In this document: positions 22,655 to 33,270 of the stretch, piece by piece
Layout: each line of letters starts with the position of its first letter
Numbering within the stretch: the stretch's first letter is position 1
Origin: Chytridium lagenaria
Taxonomy: Eukaryota; Chytridiomycota; Chytridiomycetes; Chytridiales; Chytridiaceae
DNA: 64,000 nucleotides
Reading direction: 5' to 3'
Assembly: GCA_025449115.1 (NCBI GenBank)
Contig: JAHLKC010000080.1
Coordinates: 1 to 64,000, forward strand
The notes under the pieces: model-generated
What the model was told of the DNA's origin: nothing
Seen by the model: only the letters and a program-made list of their open reading frames with translations
The model's database searches: none
Program-made: the position numbers and the translations under genes

Positions 22655-24259
22655 ATGAGGATCAACTTTATCGTCGCTTTAGCTCTCGCCCTTGTCTTGT
22701 CGGCCTCAGCAACACCTGTGAGTCCTTCTTTCTTTCTTTCTTGGGAGGTGGTTCAATCGTTTCCTTACATCTTTGTTCCATAGGCACCCAGACGAAAGAT
22801 CACAATGAAGATCCCAGACTGCTGCAGTTTTCCCTCAACCTAAATCCATCGACGGTGTCGCCGCCCCTCCTCAACAACCTGGAGCCGCAATGGTAACAAC
22901 GTGGGAGCCGTCGCTGGTACCGGTGCTGCGGGGAAGGACAAGGGTAACGCTGCTGCTGGTGTGGCGACAGGCAATGCTGGCAGTGCTGATAATGCAGGCA
23001 ATGCTGGCAATGCTGGAAATGCTGGTAATGTTGGTAACAAGCTGTAATGCTGGTAACAACGCTGGAGGACAAAATGAGGAGGAACCCGCCGTAACCACCG
23101 ATGCCGCTGCCGCCGTCGAGACCACTCCTGCTGCTGCTGACGCCAACGCCCCCGGTACCACAACCACTGCAGCTGCAGGTGCGGCGGCCACAAACTCGTT
23201 TGCAGGCAAGAAGAAGACCGATGCGAAGAATGGGGGAAACCAGGCAAAGAAGGCTGCTGATGCTAAGAAGGCCGCGGATGCGAAGAAGGCTGCGGATGCA
23301 AAGAAAGCCAACGATGCAAAGAAGGGCCAGGCTGCGAACAACAATCAGGCAAAGAAGAATGCTGATGCGAAAAAGGCTGCTGATGCGAAGAAGGCTGCGG
23401 ACGCTAAGAAGGGTAACGCTGCCAACAACAACCAAGCAAAGAAGGCTGCTGACGCTAAAAAGCGCCGATGCGAAGAAGCTGCGGACGCGAAAAAGAACAA
23501 TGACGCCAAGAAGAACAATGATGCAAAGAAAGAACAACGATGCGAAGAAAAACAACGATGCAAAGAAGAACAACGATGCTAAGAAGAACAATGGTGCAAA
23601 CAACAACATTGTCGGCGATCCCAAAAACCTTCGTTCCCAAACTCAATAAGAACGTCAATGGCGAAACCTTCTGTAAAGATAACTTTGACGGTCGTCCTAT
23701 TTCCAACGGTACCCAGATCCGTGCTGGTGCTTGCTCCCTTACTGTACAAGGCGCTATCCCCGCTGTGGAGGCGCATGGTTTCTACTATCATCATTCAGCC
23801 CGATAACCTCGCGGAACTGCGTGCCGGACAGGCCTTTGACGTCAAAATCAAGAACGTGAACATCCAAACTGGTTTCTTTGACAGTGAGTTTTCATCCGCT
23901 TACTACTCTTTCGACTTCGCAAAATACTTACTCTTCCCCATTTTAGACCCCCAACTCAAGTACTACGCTACCCCTCAAACACTCAATGCTCAAGGCATCA
24001 TTCAAGGTCACCAACATATCAGCATGCAGAACATTGGGACGGCCAAAACCCCCCCGATGCCATTAACTTCCAATTCTTCAAGGGTCTCAACGCCCCTGAT
24101 GTCAACGGCGTCCACACTACCACCGTCACTGCCGATAAGGTCACACCCGGAAACTACCGTATCTGCTCCATCACCGGTACTTTCGGTCATCAACCTGTCG
24201 TTATGCCTGTCGCGCAGCGTGGATCACAAGACGATTGTATTCGCATTACGATCAAGTAA
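22655..24259 (+). CDS. modular secreted protein with AADAKK repeats and conserved C-terminal domain (paralogue 1)
   Basis: Exon 1 (22655-22717) encodes a signal peptide (MRINFIVALALALVLSASAT). After an intron (22718-22783) come Gly/Asn/Ala repeats (GNAGNAGN), then KKAADAKKAADAKK and NNQAKK repeats. The C-terminal domain, shared with the next two genes, runs through FCKDNFDGRPISNGTQIRAG, STIIIQP, KIKNVNIQTGFFD, a phase-1 intron at 23884-23946, YYATPQTLNAQG, GHQHI, FFKGLNAP, GNYRICSITGTFGHQPV and AQRGSQDDCIR. This C-terminal type is known among abundant secreted fungal proteins of undefined function. Several one-base frame breaks (near 22890, 23040, 23465, 23775 and at the C7 run ending about 24055) interrupt it. 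A wall or matrix role is inferred. Confidence 0.7.
23884..23946 (+). other. conserved phase-1 intron of the C-terminal domain
   Basis: GTGAGT...TTTTAG directly after the codons for TGFFD. The same position and phase recur at 27692-27771 and 30727-30789, showing common descent of the three genes. Confidence 0.8.
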
Positions 24260-24889
24260 ACTACTCCGTATTCTTTATTATTTTAGACTTTTTTTTTTTC
24301 ATTGTACAGTTCTTTTTCTTTCTTTTTATCAATCGTACACCCACCCACTCCCGAGTTTCCCTTTTGCTATTCTGCAATATCATATCTCCATTAAAACGAT
24401 TATTTGTCCGGTATCAGTTTTGTGTTTGTTGTTTTTATTATTTGTTTTTTTGTTTTTTTTTTGTCGTTTGCCTTCTTTCTTCCAATATTTGGCCTGCTGG
24501 CTTCCATACCTTTTCTCCACCGATTCCAATGCTTGAGCCCACATCATTACCTCAATCCACAATAAAAACCATTATGAAACGAAAGCGTTGTCGTTGCCAC
24601 GTCCAAGAATCATGGGGCTGATGATCCCCCACTATCATGACGTTTGTTGCGAGTATCGCCTGATCCCGACCTCATACAATTAGGCTCGACACCGTCCCAA
24701 GCGTTAATTCGTTTACGGAGATAAATGTATAGACGGGTGGTGGTCAATCCCTACAGTCCTTTTAAACCAAACGGACCAATCCCTCGCAACCTTAAATCCA
24801 AAACAATTTCTAAACTTCCCTTAGGGAAATGACTTTTTTCAACGAATCGCTGTGATATTGCCGTAAGGAGAGCGAGGCAAATGAATTAA

Positions 24890-24905
24890 GGGGGGGGGGG
24901 GGGGG
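24890..24905 (+). repeat. G16 homopolymer
   Basis: Sixteen G in a row, same length and strand as the run at 11573-11588. Confidence 0.9.
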
Positions 24906-25920
24906 TTATGGTTTTATATTGGTTTGAAATATGTTTGAGAGTTTTGCCTTGCGGTTGAGTGTGGCGCGCTTTAGGGCGATTGCGGCGAGTTACTAATGGT
25001 GGCATTGGCTATCTGGGTTCTTGGTAGTTTGAGATGGCGTATAAGATCTTCTTTAACGCTGAAAATACAATTTCTGTTGACGTCTTGACTCTTGGCTAAG
25101 TAATTTTTTGGCGCGTCAATCTAGTGAGATTTTTTGTTTCCAGTGCTTACGACGCGTTAATGACGGAAAGTGACATCTGCAGCTGGCAGCAATGGGTTTA
25201 TTGGAGTGCTTCGAAGAAAAATATAGTCAACGAAATTAAGACTAACGATCAGATATCGCAAAAAAAGAAGTTCTTTTTTGAGTTTCCCACCGACCGGGAG
25301 AACGTGATAACCGACGGCGTGAGCATTTTGCGATAAAGTTGGTTTTGATTGTTTAAGTGGCGGCTTTAAACGAGTCAATATTACTTTACCTTTCACTCAT
25401 TTGCTTTTTTCAATAAGTAAAAATGAGGCGTCAATGAAAATAAATATGAACAATGAAATAAATTACCAGCAGACGAATAACGGTAGGTTTAAGTAAGGAT
25501 AAAACACGGAAAAAAGGGCTTTTGTATATGCATCTCATTACCACTACCCAATGAACCTGTTTAGCGGCCATTTCCGGTGTTGAAACAATGCAACCACGAA
25601 GGGTGTTGTGCCTGTAAAAACGAAACAGAACTGAAGGCCGTGCGACAACCTCCAAAACAAAAAATACCCTGCAAGTCCCTTGCTCCGTCTCGTTGAGAGT
25701 GAAAGAACGGCATCACCGCATTGGTGCGGCAAAGTAGGACAAGCTTTGCGGCCAATGTCTTACACGCCCTTTACACACATTTTTTTGAATTGATGATTGG
25801 TTGACGCGTCCTGACAAGGTTTCTATACGCGACGCGTGCCGCAATTCTCCCTTGCATCCATTGGTGAGCAGTCAACCCTTTGTTAATTCAAACACTAAAC
25901 AACACCTCCTGATTTCTTGG

Positions 25921-25926
25921 TATATA
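25921..25926 (+). promoter_or_regulatory. candidate TATA box
   Basis: TATATA about 205 bases upstream of the ATG at 26126, with a C/T- and CA-rich leader in between. Position only; no further support. Confidence 0.3.
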
Positions 25927-26125
25927 GCTGGCTGGCTACAACCTTCTCCTCCGTTTTTCTTCATTCAATTTTCAATACTGCATCTGCATCTGCATACCCC
26001 CCCCCTCTCCCCCCATCCCGCACTTTGTCTAGAGTCTACACAGCTACACTTTCAACTACACACACAAGCGCCTATCTCATTCATCACATAAACATCATCA
26101 ACATCTCCTTCGTATACCTCCAAAC

Positions 26126-27318
26126 ATGAAGTTCATCTCAGCAATTGTCATGTCTATGGCATTTTTGGCCTCAGCGGTAAGCAGTCCTTCTATTGTTGCT
26201 TTTTTTTGCTTTCCAAAGACTCCTTTGCTTTCCCTTCCAAACATCATTTAGAGACTGCAAAACTGATCACACGCTCTCTTCATAGGCTCCCCAAGGCGGA
26301 AATGGTCCCCTCGGCAATTGTAACGCAAAACAAGCCGAACTCATCGTTGGTGTTGGAGCAGACCCTGCAAACGCTCAAGAACTCCGTGCTATCGTCTCTA
26401 ACCAAGGCCCCTTTACCCGTCAATCATCCGCTCTCAACTTTACTATTGTCGCCAACTTTATCTGTGATCGTTTGAACGACAATTGCAGGGCTTCTCAGGA
26501 CACTGTGACAAAGTGTAGGAATGCTCAAAGGGCCTTGAACGCTCTGGGTGTTCTTGGTGGAAGAAACAAGAACCAGCAACAGCTTCAGGTGGCTGGTAAG
26601 GCGGCCGATGACTTTAACAGGGCTGTTACGGGTGCTGCGACCAACTTCGCGGCAAGTCTTCAAGGAGCAGGCGGTAACAACAACAACCAGAACAACAACA
26701 ACCAGAACAATCAGAACAACAACAACAACGCGGTAACAACAACAACAACGGTAACAACAACAACAACAACAACACAACAACAACCCCCTCGCAGTTGTAA
26801 CGCAAAACAAGCCGAACTCATCGTTGGTGTTGGAGCAGACCCTGCAAACGCTCAAGAACTCCGTGCTATCGTCTCTAACCAAGGCCCCTTTACCCGTCAA
26901 TCATCCGCTCTCAACTTTACTATTGTCGCCAACTTTATCTGTGATCGTTTGAGCGACAATTGCAGGGCTTCTCAGGACACTGTGACAAAGTGTAGGAATG
27001 CTCAGAGTGCCTTGAACGCTCTGGGTGTTCTTGGTGGAAGAAACAGGAACCAGCAACAGCTTCAGGTGGCTGGTAAGGCGGCCGATGACTTTAACAGGGC
27101 TGTTACGGGTGCTGCGACCAACTTCGCGGCAAGCCTCAAGGAGCAGGCGTAAACAACAACAACAACAACAACCAGAACAACAACAACAACAACCAGAACA
27201 ACAACAACGGCGGTAACAACAACAACAACGGCGGTAATAACAACAACCAGAACAACAACAACGGCGGTACAACAACAACAACAACAACAACAACAACCAG
27301 AACAACAACAACGGCGGT

Positions 27319-27371
<53 letters not shown>

Positions 27372-28093
27372 CGGCCGGTAACAACAACAACAACAACCCT
27401 CTCCTCCCCCTCCTGCCGGTGGTGACCCGAACACTCTCGTCCCCCAACTCAATAATCCAGCCATCACGGGCACCGACTTCTGTTCCACAAACTTCCCTGG
27501 TCGTACTATTTCCAACGGTAAACAAATCAGGGAGGGAGCTTGTTCCATCACCGTCCAGGGTGCGATCCCTGTTGTCGAGAGAATGGTTTCCACCATCATC
27601 ATCGCCCCGCAGAACGGTGGCAGAATCAAGAACAACCAGCCATTGACTGTGACGATTAAGAACCGCAACCTTGCAACTGGTTTCTTTGATGGTAAGTTGG
27701 AGGACCCCTTATTTTAATACATATTTTTTCTTTCTCATTGATAACCATTCTAATCACTTCTATGTCTTTAGACCCCCAGAACAAATACTATCAGACTCCT
27801 CAGACCCTCAACTCACAAGGTATCATCGAAGGTCACCAGCACATCACCATCGAGAACATTGGAAACGGCCAGAACCCTCCTGACGCACAGAGGTTTTCTT
27901 TCTTCAAGGGTCTCAACGCCGCTGAGGAGAACGGTGTCCTTACCAACACTTTTGCTGTCACCCCCGAAACCCTTCCGCCGGAAACTACCGTATCTGCTCC
28001 ATCACCGGTACCTTTGGTCACCAGCCTGTCATCATGCCCGTTGCTCAACGTGGATCCCAGGATGACTGTATCCGTGTCACGGTGGAGAACTAA
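26126..28093 (+). CDS. modular secreted protein with two near-identical Cys domains and conserved C-terminal domain (paralogue 2)
   Basis: Exon 1 (26126-26176) encodes a signal peptide (MKFISAIVMSMAFLASA). The intron is 26177-26285. Two copies of a roughly 115-residue Cys domain follow (CNAKQAELIVGVGADPANAQ, SALNFTIVANFIC, NCRASQDTVTKC, AADDFNRAVTG), joined and followed by Asn/Gln/Thr runs. The C-terminal domain starts at AGGDPNTLVPQLN and contains GTDFCSTNF, ISNGKQI, TGFFD, the phase-1 intron 27692-27771, YYQTPQTLNSQG, FFKGLNAAEENG, YRICSITGTFGHQP and AQRGSQDDCIR. Frame breaks lie at about 27150 (an apparent TAA where copy 1 reads on) and about 27980. The Cys domain resembles the modules at 53.2-54.2 kb. 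An adhesin or wall protein is my inference. Confidence 0.75.
26319..26673 (+). repeat. Cys-domain repeat, copy 1
   Basis: About 355 bases, repeated at 26796-27149 with only a handful of differences, including synonymous and single-base indel changes. A very recent duplication or gene conversion. Confidence 0.9.
26796..27149 (+). repeat. Cys-domain repeat, copy 2
   Basis: Second copy of the unit at 26319-26673, offset by 477 bases. It lacks one base near its 3' end relative to copy 1, which puts a stop codon in frame. Confidence 0.9.
27150..27392 (+). repeat. AAC/CAA trinucleotide tract in coding sequence
   Basis: Nearly uninterrupted AAC repeats with GGCGGT inserts, encoding poly-Asn with Gly or, in shifted frames, Thr or Gln. 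Likely length-variable, and any frame call across it is unreliable. Confidence 0.85.
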
Positions 28094-28855
28094 GCTTATT
28101 TCTTTTACGCACTTTTTTTTTCTGTTTATGTTACAAATGAATGCCTGTAGATTGCTCTTTGTTTTTCTTGAAATCCATTTGCATTTTCCACTATTCTTTC
28201 CGTATACGTTTCGTTTTTTTTTTTGGCCATTTTTTTTTCTCGCAACCATGTTTTCTTTCCAGCCCCAACGTACCCGAAAGGCGTCGCCGGCGACGATTTT
28301 ATTCCTTTTCGGTTCCATTCTGTCGTCGCCTGGCGACCATACCTGTCTCCTTTCTACCGCACATCCCACACAATATATGTCTCCTTTACACCTACTTTTA
28401 TTTTTCTTTCATCAACATCTGCATCGCCTTACCCCCCCCGCCCTCGCCTGTCTGCCCCTCGTTTGATCCTTTGAGGGTCGATGGCCACTCCTTTTACCTC
28501 TCTTTCAACATCATTTTGTATGCAAAAGATAAAAAACCAAATGAAATCCGAACAACATTTTACATCGTTTTAATTTACGACTGTCTTTTCTTTCTTGTTA
28601 CTCCAAAGAGGCTGGGTGTGCCACTGAGGATCACACACGACGGTCAACATGGCCGTTTCATCTTTTCATTTTATTATTTTCCTAAAAATAAATTTTAATA
28701 TACGAGGCGATGCTCATCAAGGGATGGAAGGAAAGGGAAAATCCTGCTGTCTTCTGCATAGACTTGGACGAGCCATCAGAGCTGCTAGAGAATAAAATAT
28801 ATAAAATAGATTCCCTTCTCCTCCAGTTCCTATCGCATCAACTCTATACACCACC
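28094..28855. other. intergenic
   Basis: T-rich 3' flank, no supported gene. A TATATAAAA box precedes the next gene. Confidence 0.5.
28798..28806 (+). promoter_or_regulatory. candidate TATA box
   Basis: TATATAAAA, 58 bases before the ATG at 28856. A good match to the TATA consensus at a plausible distance. Confidence 0.5.
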
Positions 28856-31112
28856 ATGAGACTATCATTCCTCCTCTCCATCATCCTCATCTCTCGGCAC
28901 ATCTGGCCGTCGCTGCTCCTCGTAGGCAACAGGAGGCGGCGGCTCCCGCTCCTCCCGCTGTCGCCATTCCACCAGCACCGGCTCCAGTCGTTCAGGCACC
29001 TCCCGCTGTCGCTATTCCACCAGCACCGGCTCCAGTCGTTCAGCCACCTCCCGCTGTCGCCATTCCGCCAGCACCAGCTCCAGTCGTAGCTGCACCCGAT
29101 CCAAAACCTGCACCTGTCGCATCTCCTGCTCCCGTTGTCGCTGCACCGGAACCTAAGCCTGCACCTGTCCTGCCTACAGCTCCCGTCATTGTTGCTCCTG
29201 AACCTAAACCGGCTCCAGCAGTACCAGCACCAGCACCTCCCGCTCCTGCTGCACCATCGTGGAGTGCCCCAGCCCCAGCACCTGCACCAGCTCCTCCCTC
29301 ATGGAACACCCCTGCACCTGCACCTGCACCAGCTCCTCCTTCATGGAACGCGCCGCCCGCCCTCCGGCCCCAGCGCCTCCCGCTTCATCTCCCGCACCTC
29401 CTCTCACATCTCAAGACCCCGTCATCCCGCCACTTCCTCCCGCCCAAACCGCCAACCCCACCCCAATTGACGTCACCCTCCCCATCCCTCCAACCCCCGT
29501 CATCCCAACACTCATTCAATCCGAACCCGTCTCCACGAAAACCAAGAAACATAAATCCACAACTGAAGTTACAGTTACTCTGCCGTTCATCACGGAGACA
29601 GAGGTCATTGCCACTCTTTTGCCTATCACGGCTGAGGTTCCAACAACGACTACTCTGACCACAACGACGACGACGACCAAAGTGAAAAAGACAAAAACAA
29701 GGAAGACAAAGAAGACGACGACAACGGCAGTGGCGGCGCCCACGAATGTTGCTGGAGGGAATGGAAATGGCTTGAAACCGCCTGTGGGTGGTGGTCAAAA
29801 CAACAACGGTGGTAACCAGAACGGTGGTGGCAACCAGAACGGTGGTGGTCAAAACAACAACAACTCCCCATCTCTGACGCCGCCCGTATCGCCTTCCTTC
29901 GCAAATTCCCCCGCACAAGCGACTTTAACCAAAACAGCATCGTCCCTCTCACCGCCCCCGAAATCTCTGTCCCACGTCGTCGCACCGCCGCCGAAGGTTG
30001 CGCTGAACTCGGTAACGGTTTCATCTGTTTCGATCTCAGTCGTAACGTTCGTTGTGTGAACGGGAAAGTCGCTGTCAACCAGGTCCGACCTTTTGACGCC
30101 TTTAACTCAAGGCTTGTATTGCGGATGCGCAACGAGACATCCCGGCGTTCTGTGGTGGGGGGTTGAGGAGGAACCCGTGTGTGGGATCGCCGGAACAGGC
30201 GGTGAAAGGGTTGAGGGATGGGTTGGAGTTTTTTTGGAACCGCCGAAGACGGGGAGGGAGACGGTGAAGGTGGATGCGGGGAATGGTCAGAATGGTGGGA
30301 ACAATGGAGGTCCTATTCGTGGTGATGGTGGGAACAACAACAACGGCGGTAACAACAATGGTGGTAACAACAACGGCGGTAACAACACAATGGTGGTAAC
30401 AACGGCGGTAACAACAACGGAAAACAACAAACAAGCCTCCACCTCCTCCCCCGCCGGTGGTGATCCAAACACCCTCGTTCCTCAACTTAAGGATGTCGTC
30501 AACAATGCAACATTCTGCAGTTCCAACTTTGGCGGTCTCCCCATCTCCAACGGCACTCAGATCCGAGCTGGTGCTTGTTCCGTCACTGTGCAAGGCGCCA
30601 TTCCCTCTGTCGACAAGATGGTGTCCACGATCATCATTCAGCCAGAGAACGGGGGTGAATTGAAGGCAAACCAACCCTTCACCGTATCCATCAAGAACCG
30701 GAATATCCAGACTGGATTCTTTGACAGTGAGTTTTTTGCATAAAATATCATCCGTCTTGATGTGAATGACTGACCATACAATTTTTTAGACGCTCAACTC
30801 AAATACTACGCAACACCTCAAACCCTCAATGCCGCAGGTTTCGTTGAAGGCCACCAACACATCACCGTTGAGGACATTGGTGATGGTTTGAACCCACCCA
30901 ACGCGAAAGACTTTAAGTTTTTCAAGGGTCTCAAGCTCCTGATGTCGATGGGTGTTGAGCACCACGTTCACCCGGATGCGGCGAAACCGTTTCCACCAGG
31001 GAATTATAGGATTTGTTCCATCACGGGTGCGTTTGGACATCAACCTGTTGTGATGCCGGTTGCGCAGAGGGGGAGTCAGGATGATTGTATTAGGATTCGA
31101 GTTGTGGCGTGA
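28856..31112 (+). CDS. modular secreted Pro/Thr-rich protein with conserved C-terminal domain (paralogue 3)
   Basis: The N-terminus is a signal peptide (MRLSFLLSIILIS, then one missing base before AHLAVAAP). A long Pro/Ala region follows, with 48-base repeats encoding PPAVAIPPAPAPVV and later APAPAPPSWN. Then come a Thr/Lys-rich stretch and a unique domain at about 29877-30240 (DAARIAFLRKF, CAELGNGFICFDLSRNVRC). NNGG repeats precede the shared C-terminal domain (AGGDPNTLVPQLK, FCSSNFGGLPISNGTQIRAG, TGFFD, phase-1 intron 30727-30789, YYATPQTLNAAG, YRICSITGAFGHQP, AQRGSQDDCIR). Several one-base frame breaks occur, for example at about 28890, 29350 and 30935. Same array and same strand as paralogues 1 and 2. 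Function unknown; extracellular. Confidence 0.7.
28951..29089 (+). repeat. 48-base tandem repeat (three copies)
   Basis: Units start at 28951, 28999 and 29047 and encode PPAVAIPPAPAPVVQA-like peptides. The third is slightly shorter and diverged. Confidence 0.85.
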
Positions 31113-31972
31113 AGGAGATAGTCTTGTTTGATGACATTTTTCTTTTTTTTTTTGCTGTTCCTTTCTTTTGCGGTTCTATTGCATTTCCGGTTGTTATGTT
31201 ACCCGGCTTTCATCTCTTCACCATGTTTATTTCCGTGAATGCGATCAGACTTTTCGCTCATTTTCAATGCTGCCGTTACCTGTTTTTTTTTTTTTTGTTG
31301 AATTTCTGCTGGTTCGGAAATGGACTTTTTTTTTTTTTTTTTTTTTTTTTTGGTTGACATGAAGCATTTTTTTGTTGGATATTTTGTTTTGTTATAACCA
31401 TTGACTATACATACATACACGCTCAGCAGTATTTGTCGTTTGAATATCTCCGTGTAAACAATCACCCATGATGACTTTAGATATTCCATGTTCAAAGCAC
31501 GCTTACTTTAACAACTTACAATACAGTAAATTTACATTTGCTTAATAAATGATGAGTCTGGTCATGGACCTGAGTTTGAATGAAATATTATTTTAAAAGT
31601 TGCTGCTGCACGCCTTTATAAATAGTGTATTTGAATCAACTTAATCTTGCTTTTCCGTGAAAGATAAAAGTCGGTAAAAGGTGTCCTAGGACTCTAGGTA
31701 ATAGAGTTGTGTATGGTGAGTTACCTCGTTATTAGCTACGTGAACGTCATAAGTATGTATCGTGTGTATGGAGCCCTCAGTATACTTATTACTTTGACCG
31801 TTCATGATGGAATGAATGACAGCAAATGTGGTTTTGTTGAAGAGATTCATCGATCAGATTCAGCCGTCGTGAGGCCTCGCCTCTATTTTCCCTAATAATA
31901 ATATATTAATATATAATTACTAGGTCAATCCATGACAAAGTGACGCCCATATGACGGTGACGCCGTTATCAC
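31113..31972. other. intergenic, left of the hAT element
   Basis: T-rich, with a T26 run at 31326-31351. No supported gene. Confidence 0.5.
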
Positions 31973-32616
31973 GCTGTGAATAGGCCTGTCTCCCGACATC
32001 CGACACCCGCAGATGCCATCTGCGGATAACAGGTCGGATACGGATGTCGGATTTGGAGGGTCGGTTATCCGTTATCCGTCGGATACTATAATTAATAATT
32101 ATATTAAAAATAATAATAATATTTATAAGATTGAATATATGAACTTCAAAATATTTATTTACTCAAAAATTATTTTGCCATAAACCAAAACCCATTCCCT
32201 CAAGGTGAGCAATATCTCGACCATGGATTCCCTCAAACATGAACGCAGGTAAGGGATGACGGGACTCTTGGTAGAGCCATGCCGCTGTCTGTCATAACCT
32301 TTTCGTTTTTTTTTTTAGACTCTGTCTTTACCGTGGAGCACAGGCTCGGGGAATTAGTCGCTCCCCTAATTGATTGTCTGTTTATTCATGTGGTTTATTC
32401 AGTTATGAACTCTTAATTTAACCTCATCTTCATAGGTCAAATTATTGATGGGACTGTCGGAGATGATGTGATTGGACGAAAACATGTGATTTTAAAAATC
32501 ACGTGATATCCGATGTGTCGGCTTCGGATAACGGATTTCTAAAAAAAGTCGGATACAGATGTCGGATTTGGGCATTATCCGTATCCGAAGGCTCGGGCGA
32601 CAGGCCTAGCTGTGAA
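31973..32616. mobile_element. non-autonomous hAT transposon (MITE-like) with target-site duplication
   Basis: The element spans 31981-32608 (628 bases). It starts TAGGCCTGTCTCCCGA and ends with the inverse complement of TAGGCCTGTCGCCCGA, a 16-base terminal inverted repeat with one mismatch. It is flanked by identical 8-base direct repeats GCTGTGAA at 31973-31980 and 32609-32616. An 8-base duplication and TA(G)-type ends are characteristic of hAT elements. Subterminal repeats of GTCGGATAC(G/A)GATGTCGG lie at 32033-32056 and 32548-32571. The interior is AT-rich with no transposase coding, so it must have been moved in trans. Confidence 0.85.
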
Positions 32617-33270
32617 TGGATGTTATTAAATGAGATGGAGAGATGGGCTTTTTCTCTCTTTTCTTTTCTTTTCTTTCTTTTCAAATAAATAAATAAATAA
32701 AATTAATAATAAATGATAATTACCTTTGCATGACTGAGCACAGCCCACTCACCTCATCACTCTTTCCAAATTCCGTTCCTTATCGGGTTTATTAACCTTT
32801 TTATTTTTATTTTATTTTATTTTTTTAAAATATTATTAAATTTTATTCACTGATTGGGGGAGACGGCCTCTGTGGGAAAAAAAAAAATAATCCAGATCCT
32901 TACAGTAACTATAGCGTCATGACGCCCATCCATATCCACTGCATCACCGCATCCTTCTGTGCTCGCTTTTAAATAGAGTATTCCCCAGAGAGAGAGAGAT
33001 ATACCTTGTTGAAGCGTCAAAGCAAGAGGGATTTCAGTCTTTACATTCAAAATAACTATATAGAGAACACTCTACCAATCCATCATCAATCCATCATCCG
33101 TCGTTAACTCTGAATACCTTCCTTCCTTCCATCTCATCGTTAATACAACACACCCCCTAAACTCCACTTTCCATCTCCAACCACAACTCTACTTGGCTAA
33201 AACATACCAACACTGCTCGCTCTCAAGTCATATTATCCTCACTTGAATCATAAAAAGACGGAAAGAGAAC
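32617..33270. other. intergenic, right of the hAT element
   Basis: AT-rich, with TTTTCTTTTC and AAAT runs. A CT/CA-rich leader precedes 33271. No gene seen. Confidence 0.5.

Larger units (their letters stand above)
24260..26125. other. intergenic
   Basis: T-rich 3' flank, then mixed sequence with a G16 run at 24890-24905. No supported gene. A TATATA at 25921 may serve the next gene. Confidence 0.5.

Noticed and set aside
22800..23624. A 274-codon open frame on the minus strand
   Set aside because: It is the antisense shadow of the AADAKK/Gly-Ala repeats of the plus-strand secreted gene. The Phe/Leu/Ser runs reflect AAG/GCT codon repeats.
26901..27668. Minus-strand frame rich in poly-Leu and poly-Cys
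   Set aside because: It reads the AAC/CAA trinucleotide tract and Cys-domain copy 2 backward; there is no start or splice logic.
29040..29309. Gly/Ala-rich minus-strand frame
   Set aside because: Antisense shadow of the Pro/Ala repeats encoded on the plus strand.
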